Source: Callipepla californica brunnescens (lineage: Eukaryota > Chordata > Aves > Galliformes > Odontophoridae). From it: a stretch of DNA of 64,000 bases. The first letter of the stretch is position 1; each line of letters opens with the position of its first letter. The notes below the pieces were generated by a model. It worked only from the letters and a program-made list of their open reading frames with translations. It was not told where the DNA came from and did no database searches. Both the position numbers and the translations under genes were made by a program. The stretch covers positions 57,284,733-57,348,732 of the forward strand of contig JALIRH010000002.1 in assembly GCA_023055505.1 (NCBI GenBank), in the 5' to 3' direction. This document shows positions 16,246 through 29,510 of this stretch, piece by piece.

Positions 16246-18892
16246 TCTTAAAGGGAGAAAGGGTCTACACTCCTCAGAACATTTCATTCAGCAAAAAGTT
16301 TTCTGTTAGTTTCCAAAAGGTCTCAGCCCTCCTTGAGCACTTCTCTGTGGTCATCTCTCAGGATCATCAGGACAGCAGATAATCTTACTGACAGATCTGC
16401 TGCTGCTGCAGAGAACAGCTCACAGGTGGAGGATCTCAGTAAGCTCACTAAGAAAATACACTGTGGATTTCCAGTACTTTTTGTTATTTCTACAGCTGCA
16501 GTTTCATCAGTAAGAAAATCAGATTACTAGGCCTCAGCTTTTCCGAAGATGGGCATGGAAAATAAGGTAATTAGTTGCAGCTTCTGTTTACTAGGTTTGA
16601 AATAAACTGTGCAGTTTCCATCGTATAGGAAAATATGGGATGATATTCTTTTATCACAGCGTTTCAATGATCTTCATATGCCATCTCACTCTGTTTTATC
16701 TTCCTTTAAACGGCTTCCATCTAACTGACATAATGACTGTATACTATCACTGTTCTGCAGCATGAATTAGACATCTTTGGCATTTTAAATTTGGCACACA
16801 TCACAGTCATATGGAGACCAAATATGATTCCTTATCTGAAAACCCAGTCTTTGCTAAATTAGAAGATCACCTTTACTTCTTTTATAAATTCACATTTTTT
16901 GCACGGATAATTATAGTTAGTTTTCACTGTAAATGCTGTATGTGCAGGTTGTAATAGACCTTCCACTGTGCTAAACTACACATCCACATGTATGGTGTAC
17001 CAGAAAAAGATTTAAGGAGGTTTTATATGCAGTGTACTGTGGCCAGGCTCTCGATTACCGATGAAAATAAAAAGAGAAGAAACAGAGGCTGTCTACTTCC
17101 CAATTACTTAATGATTTGGGGATATTTTTATAGCAAAACAACAGTGATATGAAAAAAATGATTTGCAAGGAAATAGATCTCTTTTTGTTTTGAGTGTTTT
17201 TGACTTAATAAAGTCATAGCTTCTTTGAATGCAAAATAGCATATCCAATGCCTATAGCTACCCTATGCCATGGTAGCTCACTTTGAATGTCTTCCAATTA
17301 AATATTTGGTAAACAAGCCAGCATAAAAGTATACTTATCTTTGTCCGGTTCATATATGCTATGAAACACACTGTGTGCTATGTAGTTTCTGACTAAAAAA
17401 CTTACTAGAAACTTGCAGTCCACTGATCAATAAACAGAAATCCACTCAAGGTTAAGAGAGAAGGTCAGACAATTCTGTAGTAGTCTAATGATTCAAGATA
17501 CTAACTGTTTCAAAGACTTCTTCTTCACATATTTTCTCTCTTTGGAGTCATGGGACAATTCAAACATAGAATTAAAAATCAGCTTTTAATAGATGAACAA
17601 AGAACTAGCTGATGTGGTAATGTTTTTTTTTTTTTTTTAATTTATTATTCTTCTTTTCCCCAGCATAGGGAAACAGACTGCGCTAAATCCCTGTCCTTGC
17701 ACCTGGATACTTCATGACTCATGGAAGAGAAATAAGCACAGGAGAATGAGCACAAGGTTCTGAACAACCACAATGGCCACTGCACCCACTGTGAACTGTG
17801 AATGCCTGGCTTTCTATCATGTAGACTCAAGGAGAAAATACTTTTAGACTTGAATTTGGATTAGTTTTTCTTTTTCAAAGTGTTTAAATTTTATACATTT
17901 TCAATCAGAAAATTTTGATACTTGTTTAAGAATGTTTACAGTGATAACTATGAATTCACAACTTCAAGGAGATAGCATGCATCATCATTACCCATCTGAA
18001 CAGCAAAATTTCTCATGAGTAACACAAATTTAGGAATATTACATTTATTTTTCCATGATATAAGGTAGAAAAGAAAAAACTAATTCCATGAAATAGTTAC
18101 AATGACTCCTGCCTCCAACCTGTGGATTTACTCCCATTTTTACCAGAATATAAATCATTGTGGCACTATCAGAAATGAAGATATTACTGCGTTTCTGTAG
18201 CTTAAGATAGGGAGCATTACGAAGGTTAAGCAAATTGCCAAGGAAAACTGAGAGGATTTCAGTCTACTGAGCCTTACATCTTTGATTTAAAGAGATTATC
18301 TTTCTGATAACTATGATCAGTATTAAAATTCTGACCCCAAATTTTACTGTTACAGAAGAAGTTTTCTCCATTAGATTTCTAATTAGAAATTCTAATTAGA
18401 AATACTAATTATAAATTTACTGGGTAAAAGTTTTGAAAGAAATTTTCTCTCTTTGACCCTTCTTTAAAACTTCTTTTTGGAAAAAAATGACTTGAAATCG
18501 TATTTGTGAATAATTTTGTAATTCTTCACTGTGTACCTCTACAAAGTTATTTAAAATGAAAATGTTTGATATTTTAGGTTGAGATTAACTTTTAAGACAG
18601 TATTTATTTATACTAGTTATACAGCTTACAATGAATTACTGGCATTTCGAGGCAGTCAAAAACAAGAACAAACTGTGTTTTGTAAAAGGTTGACAAGCTG
18701 TAAGCGGGCTCTGTAGAACAGTGGCACGAAGCATGTTTCAGGATTCAGGTTTTCCCACATGGGTCTGAATACTGCCCCCTGTCCTTGTGAATGGGATTAA
18801 AGAATCTTTAAGCTGATCGGGGAGATTGTGGGGTTGTTTCTGCTTCGTTCATTTTCTTGTTATAGTGAAATTCATCTCCCCCCATCAACAAA
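16246..18892. other. Intronic stretch with short simple repeats
   Basis: It holds a 16-base T run at 17623-17638 and a phased triple TAATTA motif at 18380-18411. No exon or transposon was recognised. Confidence 0.55.
18375..18414. repeat. Tandem 13-bp TCTAATTAGAAAT-like repeat
   Basis: TAATTA occurs at 18380-18385, 18393-18398 and 18406-18411, exactly 13 bases apart. Each copy sits inside a near-palindrome TTCTAATTAGAA, and the third copy is diverged. Confidence 0.8.
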
Positions 18893-19050
18893 TTTCAGTG
18901 CTGCTCTCAAGGATTTCTTCTCCCAGTTTGTACAGATATTTGTGATTGCTCCAACCCAGGTGCAACACCTTGCACTTGGGCTTGTTGAGCCTCATTCAGA
19001 TCTCATGAGTCCACTTTTCAAGCCTGTTCACCTTGAAAAGATATTTGCTG
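18893..19050 (-). mobile_element. CR1 LINE internal fragment
   Basis: A minus-orientation piece from just downstream of the CR1 reverse-transcriptase domain. Recognisable stretches are TTCTTCTCCCAGTTTGTACA, GATTGCTCCAACCCAGGTGC and ACACCTTGCACTTGGGCTTG. Both ends are truncated and no tail is present. Confidence 0.85.
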
Positions 19051-22000
19051 GAATACCAACATGTGATTCCTATTTTTTTTTTATCTAGACACTTATTTTT
19101 CTTAATTCAGTTTTGTCAGACATAAAAAGATGTACCATTTAAGCAAAGGAAAAAGAAGTGCTAACACATTCTGTAGTCTGAAGGATGTTGATTAATTAAC
19201 ATTATTTCTTTTACTTCACTTGCCACAAGTATGAACCCAAGCCTAACCTTACAAGTGAATTGTAGCAAAGAAAGACAAACAGAAAAAATAAAAAAAGAAA
19301 AAAAAGAAAAAGTTAGAGATAACCACTGTAATTCCTACCATCCCAAAGCACAAAGGTCTGGTAATTGAGTCACAATGATAGCCACACTGTACTATCTTTA
19401 AAACAAATTTACTTTCTAGTTCCCCATCTGCCTCTTCTACAAATAACTCCATAAAAGAGTAATAATACATTCTGTATGTTAATATGATTGAAAGTTGATA
19501 ACATAACATAAGAGCTATTTATAAGCCCCTGTATTGTGAATGTGTCTGCACTGTAAAGAAAAATCCCTCAGCAGAATTATTTATAACATCACTTTACCTA
19601 ATGACTTCTACTTTAGTGTGGTGGTGCTTCATTTCTTATAAATAAAACTGCTTGGATTAGGGGATCATATTAATGAAAATATTAAGGAAGTTTTAGGCTC
19701 TCAAAATGCAGTTTCATTAAAGCTAAAATTCAAAACAATAAAGTAAACCAAGGAAAAAAAGCCACAACAACAACAACAGAACTCACTATGATCTCTGCAA
19801 AAAAATGTAGATGGTCAATGAAAAGGAAAAGGCAAAATTCTCTTTCTTTGTGGAGTATTCTAAAAAACTGTGACTAAGTCTTCCTTTTCTGCACTCAGTA
19901 GATACTGCACATTATATTATTTCCTCAGAGAAAGTTGCCTCAATTATATATCTAGGGACTGCGTAATGAAATGTGTCTGAGTATGTGCATGGAAGCAATG
20001 GGACAAGCATTACAAAGACTTAATAAAGGACTCTCAGCAGCAGAACAGATGTTTTGCTTTGAAGGGAGGGCAAAAGGCCAAGATTTGGAAGAAAAGCAGG
20101 TTAGAGGAAGGAAGACCTTCGTTAGCACCTAGAGTCTCCTGAGCTGCACAGATTCCTCTAGAGATGAGCAGTTTGTGATAGCAGCTCTGCAAACTGAGGA
20201 ATAATATTCTTCCTTCCCTTTCTGCCAAGCTGCCCAGTACTCAGGGTGACGAATTTGTAGGTTGTTTTATGAATCTTCCTTTCCTAGCTAGGTTTCCTGA
20301 TCCCCTGAGACCAGAGGAACCACCCTTCCTGGTGACTGGTGCAACTCAGGAGAGCAGGTAGAGTCTCCTTCTGCTGAGGATTTGCTGGCAGGTAAGCTTG
20401 AATTGTATGCAGGTATGTGACTTACTCTCCTTAGCACTTGGAGAAACAATACTTAGCACTTTCAATTAAATAAGAAATACCTGTATTTAGGAGCCATCAG
20501 TCTGCTCCTCCCAGCAAAAGCAACTCTCAGATCATCAACTGTACCCAGCTATTTAGGTCAAGGAGGGCAACAATAGCACCTCTATAACCATCTTATATTT
20601 TCTTTGTGGTGTTATAATTTCTTCGATTTACAGAATCTGATATTATTTATTACCATACCTATCTGCATTGCAGTTCCAGTGACAACAAACGGATGTTTTC
20701 TTTGTGTAGGAAGTGAAAATCCCTTTCCGAAGTTCATCTTAAAATACGTATATAAGATGTGCAAGAAGAGATAAAGTCAGGCTCTGTGACATTTTCCAAG
20801 GCAAATATCAGTTTACACCACTGTTTCTCTCTGCAAGCACTGATAAATATTTAGTTTCTGGGCTTTTGCAAATGCAAATTATTATTTCTCATCATGAGAT
20901 AACATTTCATTTCTTTACCTATTCTTATATACTTTTAAAAATGCTTAGGTGATGGTCCATCAACCCATTGCAGGAGGATTTTGATGGTGTTCCTTTGCCT
21001 ATAGTAAGTCATAATTTAGAAACAGTTGCATCAAGCATATGTCTTTATCTAAAAAAAAATAATTATTTCTAGAATTGATGCAATTTCCCTGTTGCAAAAG
21101 TTGCTCTAGATGCAGCTCTCAATTTTTTGTTGACAGCAAAATGTAAGGTGCATCTTAGTATACATAAGTACATGAAAACCTTTTTCTCTCTTGTAAGAAT
21201 TATGAAGATTTCTTTTTCTTCTTCACTTTGCAACTGACTCAGATATAAACACTGTTACATACCACAATAAAAAAAACCCTGAAAAGATGAATAAATAAAA
21301 AAAAGGTCAGGACTACTTAAATATTTTGATTATCTCCAAAGACTTTGTTTCTTTTGACCTTTCAAAACTGTTAACCTTATTTAGGATAACATAACCTTGA
21401 AATGAAAGGTCATTTTGAATTAAAAGGACATTTTCTGTAGTTAACAAAGGTCAACAGGAATACTTCTATCAAAATAATTTTGTATGGAGAAAATCATTGA
21501 GACCACCTGTTTATTACATGTATATATATCTTATATCCAAAGTTTTTCTCAGAAAAATGCATCAGTATCTAAATTAAGGAATATTACTACCAATAAGTTT
21601 GTTAATTCATTTTTAAAAGGTAAATCCAGTATCCACTTTTTTTCTGGAAAAGTTATTCTGCAACTTCAGAGTTGCAGAACAGACAGAGCATGTACATTGC
21701 TCAGATCCATTCCGAGCCCACTGGAAGAAGAAGTTAATTCTGGAAAGTCTGTTTAAGATGTGAGAATAATCTTATAATTAATTCTACCAGTTGGGGAATG
21801 CTTGTTTAGGGACTTAACAGAGTATTTCTGAAGATTCAAACTCAAGAGTTCAACAGATCTTATATTAAATCAAGCTGACAGCAGTGGAGAACCATGAAAA
21901 GATCAACAACTATGCCAGCAAAATCTACAAGCTAGACATGAGCACAGAACACAAGCACACACAGTGTACCTTGATGTTAGGTGGGAACCTATTTCAACCG

Positions 22001-23589
22001 TAAATGACGTAGCCCTAGGCAAGGTAAAATTACTCTTGGAATCTTACTTAAACAGATGCTTTTCCTGCATTAAGAAAGGAATCTGAAGGGAGTATTAAAG
22101 GATCCCATACTTGTATCAGCATTGCAGTTAAATGAGACCATTTTGATCACTCACTCTTTTTTATCAAAACACAGGATGTAATTTCCCTTGCATTAAATTC
22201 AATTTGAAGTAAAACACCTCTTTTAGAAAAAAACAAAACAAAATAAAAAAACATTCAATGGCAGTGAATCTATACACCTCTTTCTACATTGCCCTAATGT
22301 CATTTCTGTTGACTGTAAAAAACAAACAAACAAACAAAAAAAAACCAACCAAACAAACTGCCCCTCATTTCGTCCCATTTTTCAGAAATGAATTAAATGT
22401 TAGGTTCCTAGAGTCCTTTGCATATTTTGTCTACTGAATTGAAGTGGTATGTAACAAAACTTTGTTCCTACTTATGTATTTACAGATTATGGCACTTCAT
22501 ATTCTTTGTTTTTTTCATTAGAGACATATTTAATTATTCCTTAAGAAGTCCTATGTCTTCTCTTTGGACCAACCCCAGTTTGCCAGCATGCTTTCTCAAT
22601 TCTGAAGAGTGGGATGGAGCACACTGAACTGGTTGTCTTGGCCCTCATGCCACAACCAGGATTAATACTACCACTGCACAACAAATGCCATATTTCTTTC
22701 TTCATTTCTGAAACCTTATTAAACTCAGAGGTAAAGATAATTAGAAAGTCATAGGATTGAGAACATGCAATTCTCAAGTCTTACTTATCAAGCATTTCTC
22801 TTGATTGGAAAGAGGTACTTGACATGGTTAAGAACTAGTAACAGTTGAAAGATACATGTTCCGAAAATGCAAAAAGAATAGCAGTTGTAAAGATTTTTGA
22901 TTTTTCCATTACGTCTTTCTTCTACAAATAGCTATTTCAGTGTTGCCACTTCTGTTGACGTTATCCAGAGCAATGCAGGTAGTCCTGGGAATTTTTTCTC
23001 TCAGTTCAGTAAAACTTTTATGCAACATTTCTCTTAAATTATTTATCTTCTTTCAGCAGCTGTCAAAACAGATTTCATTTAACACAAGTCTACCAAAGAC
23101 TTTTAATGTTGCAGGTCCTTAGCTCTGGTATGGAACACAAAAAATTCAGTTGATAAGGAAGCAAAATAACGTGAAACAAAACCCTGCAACCATAAAATAG
23201 ATTTTATATTTCCATAGAATTATTTTTTTTACATTGTTAGTCTCCATATCATGCAGTAGATTTTCTTTAGCTTTTGAAGCGTGTTTGATGTATATCTAGT
23301 ACAAGCAGATAACTCAGAACTGACTGTGTTATGGAGTGCAGTTCCTACATCTTCTTGACAAAAGTAGTTCATCTACTTATTTATAAGACAATGCTTCATT
23401 GACTCCCCATATTAAAAAATACCTCCCTCCCCCTTAAGTGGCTTATTTTCAAACTAAAGCATTATTGGGCATACAGATCTGTAACCATTCTCTGTCATGT
23501 TTTCATAATTCTTTTCCTCTAGTGTATATCACTGTATATCTATGGATTCATATCTTGCCTCCTGTCAAAAACTTTAAGCTGTCTTGGTA
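19051..23589. other. Intronic stretch, nothing recognised except simple repeats
   Basis: About 4.5 kb of AT-rich intron. An AAAC-type simple repeat lies at about 22317-22360. No exon, transposon or RNA gene was recognised. Confidence 0.55.
22317..22360. repeat. AAAC simple repeat
   Basis: Repeated AAAC units are followed by an A run and CCAACC units. Confidence 0.85.
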
Positions 23590-23998
23590 GATACTTTTGG
23601 TAGAAACTGTATGAGTTTCAATAGGGCCAAATGTTGGGTCCTGAATTTGGTTATAACATCGGCAGGCAACCCAACAGCTTGGGGAGGAACAGCTGGGAAG
23701 CTGCCTGATGGAAGGGGACTGTGGTGTCCTGATGGGAAGTTGGCTGAATATGAGCCAGCAGAGTGCCCAGGTGACCCAGAAAACTAACAGCCTGGATCAG
23801 GAATGGGGTGATGAACGGCACTGGGAAGTCATCATACTCTGTACTGGCCCTGGTGAGGCCCCACCTCGAGTACTGTGCTCAGTGCTGGGCACCTCAATAC
23901 AGAAAGGACATTGAGGTACTGGAGTAGGTCCAAAGAAGGGCAAAAAGGCTGGTGAAGGGCTTGGAGAGCATGCCCTATGAGGAGCTGCCATGAAGTCT
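23590..23998 (+). mobile_element. CR1 LINE ORF2 C-terminal fragment
   Basis: Plus-orientation CR1 from the segment after the reverse-transcriptase domain. Broken frames give FNRAKCWVLNL, the usual RFNKAKCKVLHLG motif, and an antisense-free match through GGCCCCACCTCGAGTACTGT and GGAGAGCATGCCCTATGAGG. It has stops and frameshifts, and it ends abruptly where it meets the oppositely oriented CR1 at about 23999. Confidence 0.85.
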
Positions 23999-25085
23999 CC
24001 ACAAAGCCTTCTCCCCAGCTAAACTATTTCAACTCCCTCAATCTTTCTTCATAGGAGAGGTTCTCCAGCCCTCTGATAATCTTTGTTGCTTTCCTCAGAA
24101 CCCACCCCAACAGCTCCACATGCTTCCTGAGCTAAGGGCCCCATGCTTGGATGCAGTACTCCAGATGGGGCCTCACAATGGCGGATTAGAAGGAGACAAT
24201 CAGCTCCTTTTCCCCGCAGTTCACCCCTCTGTTGTTGCAGCCTGGGATACTGTTGCCCATACAGGCTGCAAGCCCACACTGCTGGCTCATGTCCAGCTTT
24301 TTGTCCATCAGGGTCCCACAAGTCCTTCTCCTACTTTCAATGAGTTCTTCTCCCAACCTGTATACATATCTGGGATTGCTCCAACCCAAGTGAAACACCT
24401 TGCACTTGACCTTGCTGAATCTCGTTAGATTCTCGTGCACATGCAATCTCCTTTGCCTGTCTGTTCTGCCCACTGTATCTAAAGAGTCCCTTCTTGTTGT
24501 TTCTAACATTCCTCACCAAGTTCAATTCCATCTGTGCCTTGGCTTTCCTGACTCTACCCTTGTACATGCGAACAGCAGCTCTATATTCTTCCCAGGCTAC
24601 CCATCCCCACTTCCAGTGCTTATACTTTTTTCCCTCTCTGCCTGGCCAGCAGGTACTTGCTCAGCCACGTTGGTTTCCTTGCCTTGTCTACTTGATTTCT
24701 TATTCTGATGGATGAAGAGCTCTTGAACTCCTTAAAGTGCTGTCAGTTCTGTTCTGTTCCTTTCTCCTTAAGGACAGTTTTCCAGAGGATCTCATTCAGG
24801 GTCCTGACTGTTTTTTTGCCAGGCCCATTATTTCTGGACATAATGATCTTGACTCGGGCATGGTCACTGGAGCCCAGGCTGCCTCCAGTCTTAACATCTA
24901 TTACAATCTCTTTTGCATTGGTGAGCACCAGGTCCAGCAACACTTCACTGCTGATAGGTCTGTCCAATCCCTGAAGCAGGAAATTGTCACCAATGGCATC
25001 CAAGAGTCTCCTGGATGGCCTGCAGTCCTTCCACCATCCTCTGAATCTGCCCATTCTTTTAACTGGTGGTACGTAGGGATTTTAT
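23999..25085 (-). mobile_element. CR1 LINE with endonuclease end and ORF2 C-terminus but no RT core
   Basis: Minus-orientation CR1 of about 1.1 kb. From its 5' side (25085 leftward) it has the C-terminal endonuclease region (RRLLDAIGDNFLLQGLDRP, LLDLVLTN, GGSLGSSDHARVK), then the linker (RKAKAQMELNLVRNVRNNKK). At about 24440-24455 it jumps directly to the post-RT segment (TRFSKVKCKVFHLG, DKKLDMSQQC). The whole reverse-transcriptase core is missing. The frames carry stops, so the copy is dead. The boundary with the plus-strand CR1 at about 23999 is approximate. Confidence 0.88.
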
Positions 25086-27282
25086 CATTCTCCTCCTAAT
25101 TTTTTTTTAATATTTATTTTTTTAGGAATGCCTATTACATAATTTTATTTTGGAACATGTGTAATTTTGCTGGAACCCTTCTAGAGCTGACATCAAAGCA
25201 CTCAAAAACTTTTGCTCAGCACAGCTGCTGACAGGTTACATTTGCACCAAAGTTTTAATTCTTGAGATGAAGGCACTGAAAAGAAGCAGTGAGTGGATCA
25301 GTGCCTTTGTTCTTCTATACAGTTTCTTCCTGCTCACCGAAAGACAGGCAGAGGACTAGATAAGCAAAGACAGATAGGCAATATCAGCACTAGGGCAGAA
25401 AGGCCTCTGTTCAGAAAAAGCAGCAGATTTCTGAAGGGTGACAGCTGGTGTCAGCTGGGTTTATCTGAGCAGCATTCACCTCCTTTGCAGTTTCCACCTA
25501 CTGCCAGTAGCCTGTTGCAAGCTTCAGGACAAAGTCATTCTATCTGAGCCAGCCAAGCAATTATTATGCTGTCAACGCATCACTTCTAAGGGAGTACTGT
25601 GACAGGGCTTTAGGAGAAGCAGAGATGTGACCTTCTGGTGCCTTGTACTTACTTGAAGCCAGAGCAGCCTGACTGGCCTACTGAGATTAAGCAGCACCTG
25701 CATGGCCCTGGGAAATCTCAATTTTGAGGTGCTCTTTGTGAAGCTAAAGAAAATGCAGGATGTTGTGCTTCAAGGCCCTTCACTGAACTTCCCCAAACTA
25801 ACCTTACATGGAGGACCTACAGAGCAGCTACAGCAAGAGCCAAATGATCACACCTGGCAAAGTTAGACATTTTGGCTCTTCTGCAGGAAGAAACTTTCCT
25901 CAAAGAGAAACTGAAGCTTCAGCCTGTTAATTTCTATTCACTCATCTAAGGCTCGAAGAACTGTCAGTAGTAAGAATTTGTAATCACTTGGTCCTCTGTG
26001 CAGCAAAGGAAACATTTGGTAAATTGATCAGACAAAGAAACAGGTCCCTAACAGAGACATCAAGGATGGACATAAACCTTGGGAGAAACACTGAAATTTG
26101 ACAGAGCATCAGGATCGGAAGTTTTTTATATTTCAAAAAAGACTGAAACCTTCAGAAGTCTGAAACATCAGAGCATTTTGGTTCAAGGAGACAGCAGAGA
26201 AGGGAAAGTGTGGTTTCCTGGCATAACTGAGCAGAGAGGGAGGAGTGGATAAGTGGACAGGTTCACCACCTCCTTCTGAGTATCTTCTCAGCATCTGCCA
26301 CGTTCTTCAGCTACTAGTGAGGTATGAACTGACTCAGCAACAGTCCCATACATGGTCTAACAGTTTACATATGTAATCAACAAGTAGAAAAATAATGATT
26401 GTGTGACAGAAGGATTATTTTCTATCAACAGAGCAAGATTTTATTCTAATTTCATGAACACATTCTTTTTATCATTTGATGAACATTTATAGAAGTGATT
26501 TTTCTTTCTGAAATGTTTGTGTAAGTAAATGTGTACTTCCATGGCAACAAGCTCTGATGTTCCCACAATCACCTTGACATTATTTTCTGAACACATCAGG
26601 CATTCAATACAACAAATTAAACAATAGCAATTACTAGTTTGAAATGAAAAAACCCACATTCTTAGAAGGTGATTGATGGCTACGAAATTCATCTCTATAG
26701 CAATCAGAAACTAGATTCATCTTTTAGAAACAGGAGCTCCTATCTAGGCAAAATACATGCACTTTGCTTTGATCTTGACTTAACAAAAATGGCATCAGAT
26801 GAAAAAAAAAAATCACTCAAAATAAAAATCTGTCCAATGTTCCAATCCAAGGAAAAATGATCGCTATTTATAGATGTGTTTGTCTTCTACGGAGCAGTGC
26901 TAGGATATCAGCAGAACAAACAAATGTATAAATTGGAGTAGACTTTGATTTTGTTAAAACTCCAAGAATTACATATTCCACAGAGTGAATAACTGGCACA
27001 GTTCGTTTGCATACAATTTCTGGATTAGAGCAGCTGTTCATGCAAAATATTTAAATCTCTAACAAAGTAAAGTTGATTCAAATACTTATATTATTATTTT
27101 CAAGGTAAAAAACAAAAAACAAAAAAGAACAAAAAAAAAACCCACAACAAAACAAACAAACCAAAACCAACTGGATTCTTACTTTAAATTTCTGGATTAT
27201 GATATGTTTTCATGTTTCTTCCAGGATTTATTATTAAATATTACACAAAAATGTTCCTTACTGACAACTCATGATAGCCTTC
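25086..27282. other. Intronic stretch, nothing recognised
   Basis: An A-rich tract with CAAA units lies at about 27105-27170. No exon or transposon was recognised. Confidence 0.55.
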
Positions 27283-27357
27283 CTTGATTCCTTGTCAGGG
27301 GGGTTGGACTAGGTTATCTCTAGAAGTCCCTTCCAACCCATACAGTTCTGTGATTAA
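27283..27357 (+). mobile_element. CR1 LINE 3' end, short
   Basis: Plus-orientation CR1 3' end of about 75 bp. It has GGGGGGTTGGACTAGGTTAT, AGAAGTCCCTTCCAACCCAT and a degraded tail (TTCTGTGATT). Confidence 0.9.
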
Positions 27358-27477
27358 ACAGGACCATTTTCTACAAATAATTCACAATATAGTTGTTAGG
27401 GCACCAAGTGGAATAAAGTATAGTCAAAAATTAATAAGAATATCTGAAGCTAGTGCTTCAAAAGCAGATAGTCTGCT

Positions 27478-27519
27478 TTTGCATGTTAATTAATAGATAG
27501 TTTGCATGTTAATTAATAG
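27478..27519. repeat. Direct repeat of a 19-base unit
   Basis: TTTGCATGTTAATTAATAG occurs exactly at 27478-27496 and again at 27501-27519. Each copy joins a half octamer (TTTGCAT) to TTAATTAA. Confidence 0.95.
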
Positions 27520-28231
27520 CTTAGTGCTATATGAACAAACTGTCACAATATGGCCCCGTGCATTTAAATTTTTATGGAGGCATATTCTTATTGTTCTTTA
27601 AATACTTCTTTTGCCCAAAAGAATAAAGTCTGTGGCATCTCAATTGTTATATCTTCTAATTATGGCTAAATCAATGGTTTTAATTTACAGTGTAGTGTAT
27701 TTATACACGCTACTTTCAAGTACTCTACCAAATGTTATAGTCCCAGCAAGCAGTTTGTATTGAATCAAGCATCTGTGAATCAAAACATTCAGAGACAGAT
27801 TGTTCACATATGAATCAAATCATACCTGTGGACCATGGCCTCATGTAAGAAGCAACACGAGCTGCCTCCAATAGATTCTCATCCATACTGATGCGTAAAT
27901 ATGTTCCTTTTAACTAAAAAGTATATTCTCATAATACAGATGCTGTAGTTTAATGTCTATCCCCAACAGGTTTTCATAAATGTGACTTCTGATTTTCTCT
28001 TTAATATGCTCTGAGTTTGTCAAAACACTTTCAAAAGAATCCAATAGTTTTTAGCTCTATGGTTAAAATCATTTGCCTGTGCCACAGGTTACAAAGATAC
28101 AGCCCACAGCTTAGAGTCTGAAATCCACCTAGTACCATTTGTTGCTTCTGGATTTCTTATCAGAATAATTTACATGGTGGAGAATGAATGTAAGTAAATA
28201 CTATACAGACCTGTGAATGGCTATCTTCAAT

Positions 28232-28266
28232 CAATAATAATAATAATAATAATAGTAATAATAATA
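28232..28266. repeat. ATA trinucleotide microsatellite
   Basis: About eleven AAT/ATA units with one AGT interruption. Confidence 0.95.
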
Positions 28267-29510
28267 GGCACATGGATGAAGAGCATTACTATATACTTAT
28301 GACAAAGACACATGTTGTTAAAACTGCTTAAAATGGCTTTAAAGGAAGGCAGGTGCAAACTGTGTCAGCAGATGAATTACTTTTGTGCATATGGACAATG
28401 GCAAACAAACAGGCGATGATGTTATTAAAGCTATGTATCTATGTGACTGTCCAGTGGGGTTAATGGTCCTCAAAAAAATGGTGAAAAAGGGTGTCTTTTT
28501 CTAGCTCCGTAAGTACAATTAGAGTACATTATGACTTTGGAGCCAGTAGCAGTATCTAAAAATCAATTGCTGTAGTTGTTCATTCCTGTCATCCAGCTGC
28601 CAAGGCTGGGAGAGTACTTGTGCCTTCACCAAAATGGATGGGAATATTGTTTTTTGCTTTAGTGAGTCAGAGTTACACCACTGATCTTTCATATTTTCAA
28701 GCTTGACAGCATTCTGGCAACTGAATCTGATTTAAATTAACATTTGTATCACATCTTGGTTTAGGTATATGTATTGAAATGAAGTCCTGTGCACTGAACA
28801 TCCATCAGTGGATGCAGTACATTAGGTATGCATTTGAACCACATCTTCTGACTTAGTTTCACTGAATATGAGCCCAATTTTTGTCTTCAGCTTTAAGACT
28901 CATTCCTAAATTGAAACTCCAATCTAGACAGGCACAGAGCTCCCCAGGAAGGGAAGCCAGTTCGTACCATAAGTCAAGAACCAAAATCATTTATATTATT
29001 AAGGTGAATATATCTATGTGTGGTTATAGCTTCATATGACATTTCATATGACATATAATTTTCTTCTTAATTAAGAGTAAATTAACATCTTGCAAGTTGC
29101 AAGTTGAAAATTAGAAGTTCTACTTTACATTTGTATTGAAAGTCAGAGATATTACTTAATAACAAGCTCAAAGATCAAAACAGAAAATCTAACCACCTTC
29201 CAAAAGCTGTCTTTTAAGCATACAGAGGTTCAAAAAGTTTCTCTAAATTGCAGTCTTTGGACAGATTAGACATTTGTCACGGCAGCACCAGCACAGACAA
29301 GAACCTGGAGGACTTCTAAAGTTATACCCTCCCTTTACAACCACACTGTCAAAATTATGCCATATAGTGACAGCATAGAATCTTGTATGGTAAGGCTTGT
29401 GAGGACAGCTCCTACATACCATATTACAAAACCACAGCTATTCTTTAGAGGTGTTGCACACAACCATATTTCAGGTTCATCTGTTCATGCACAACAAATC
29501 CAAGACTTAC

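Noticed and set aside
24186..25054. Several overlapping open frames of about 90 to 120 residues on both strands
   Set aside because: Minus-strand ones are CR1 endonuclease and C-terminal remnants; plus-strand ones are their antisense shadows.
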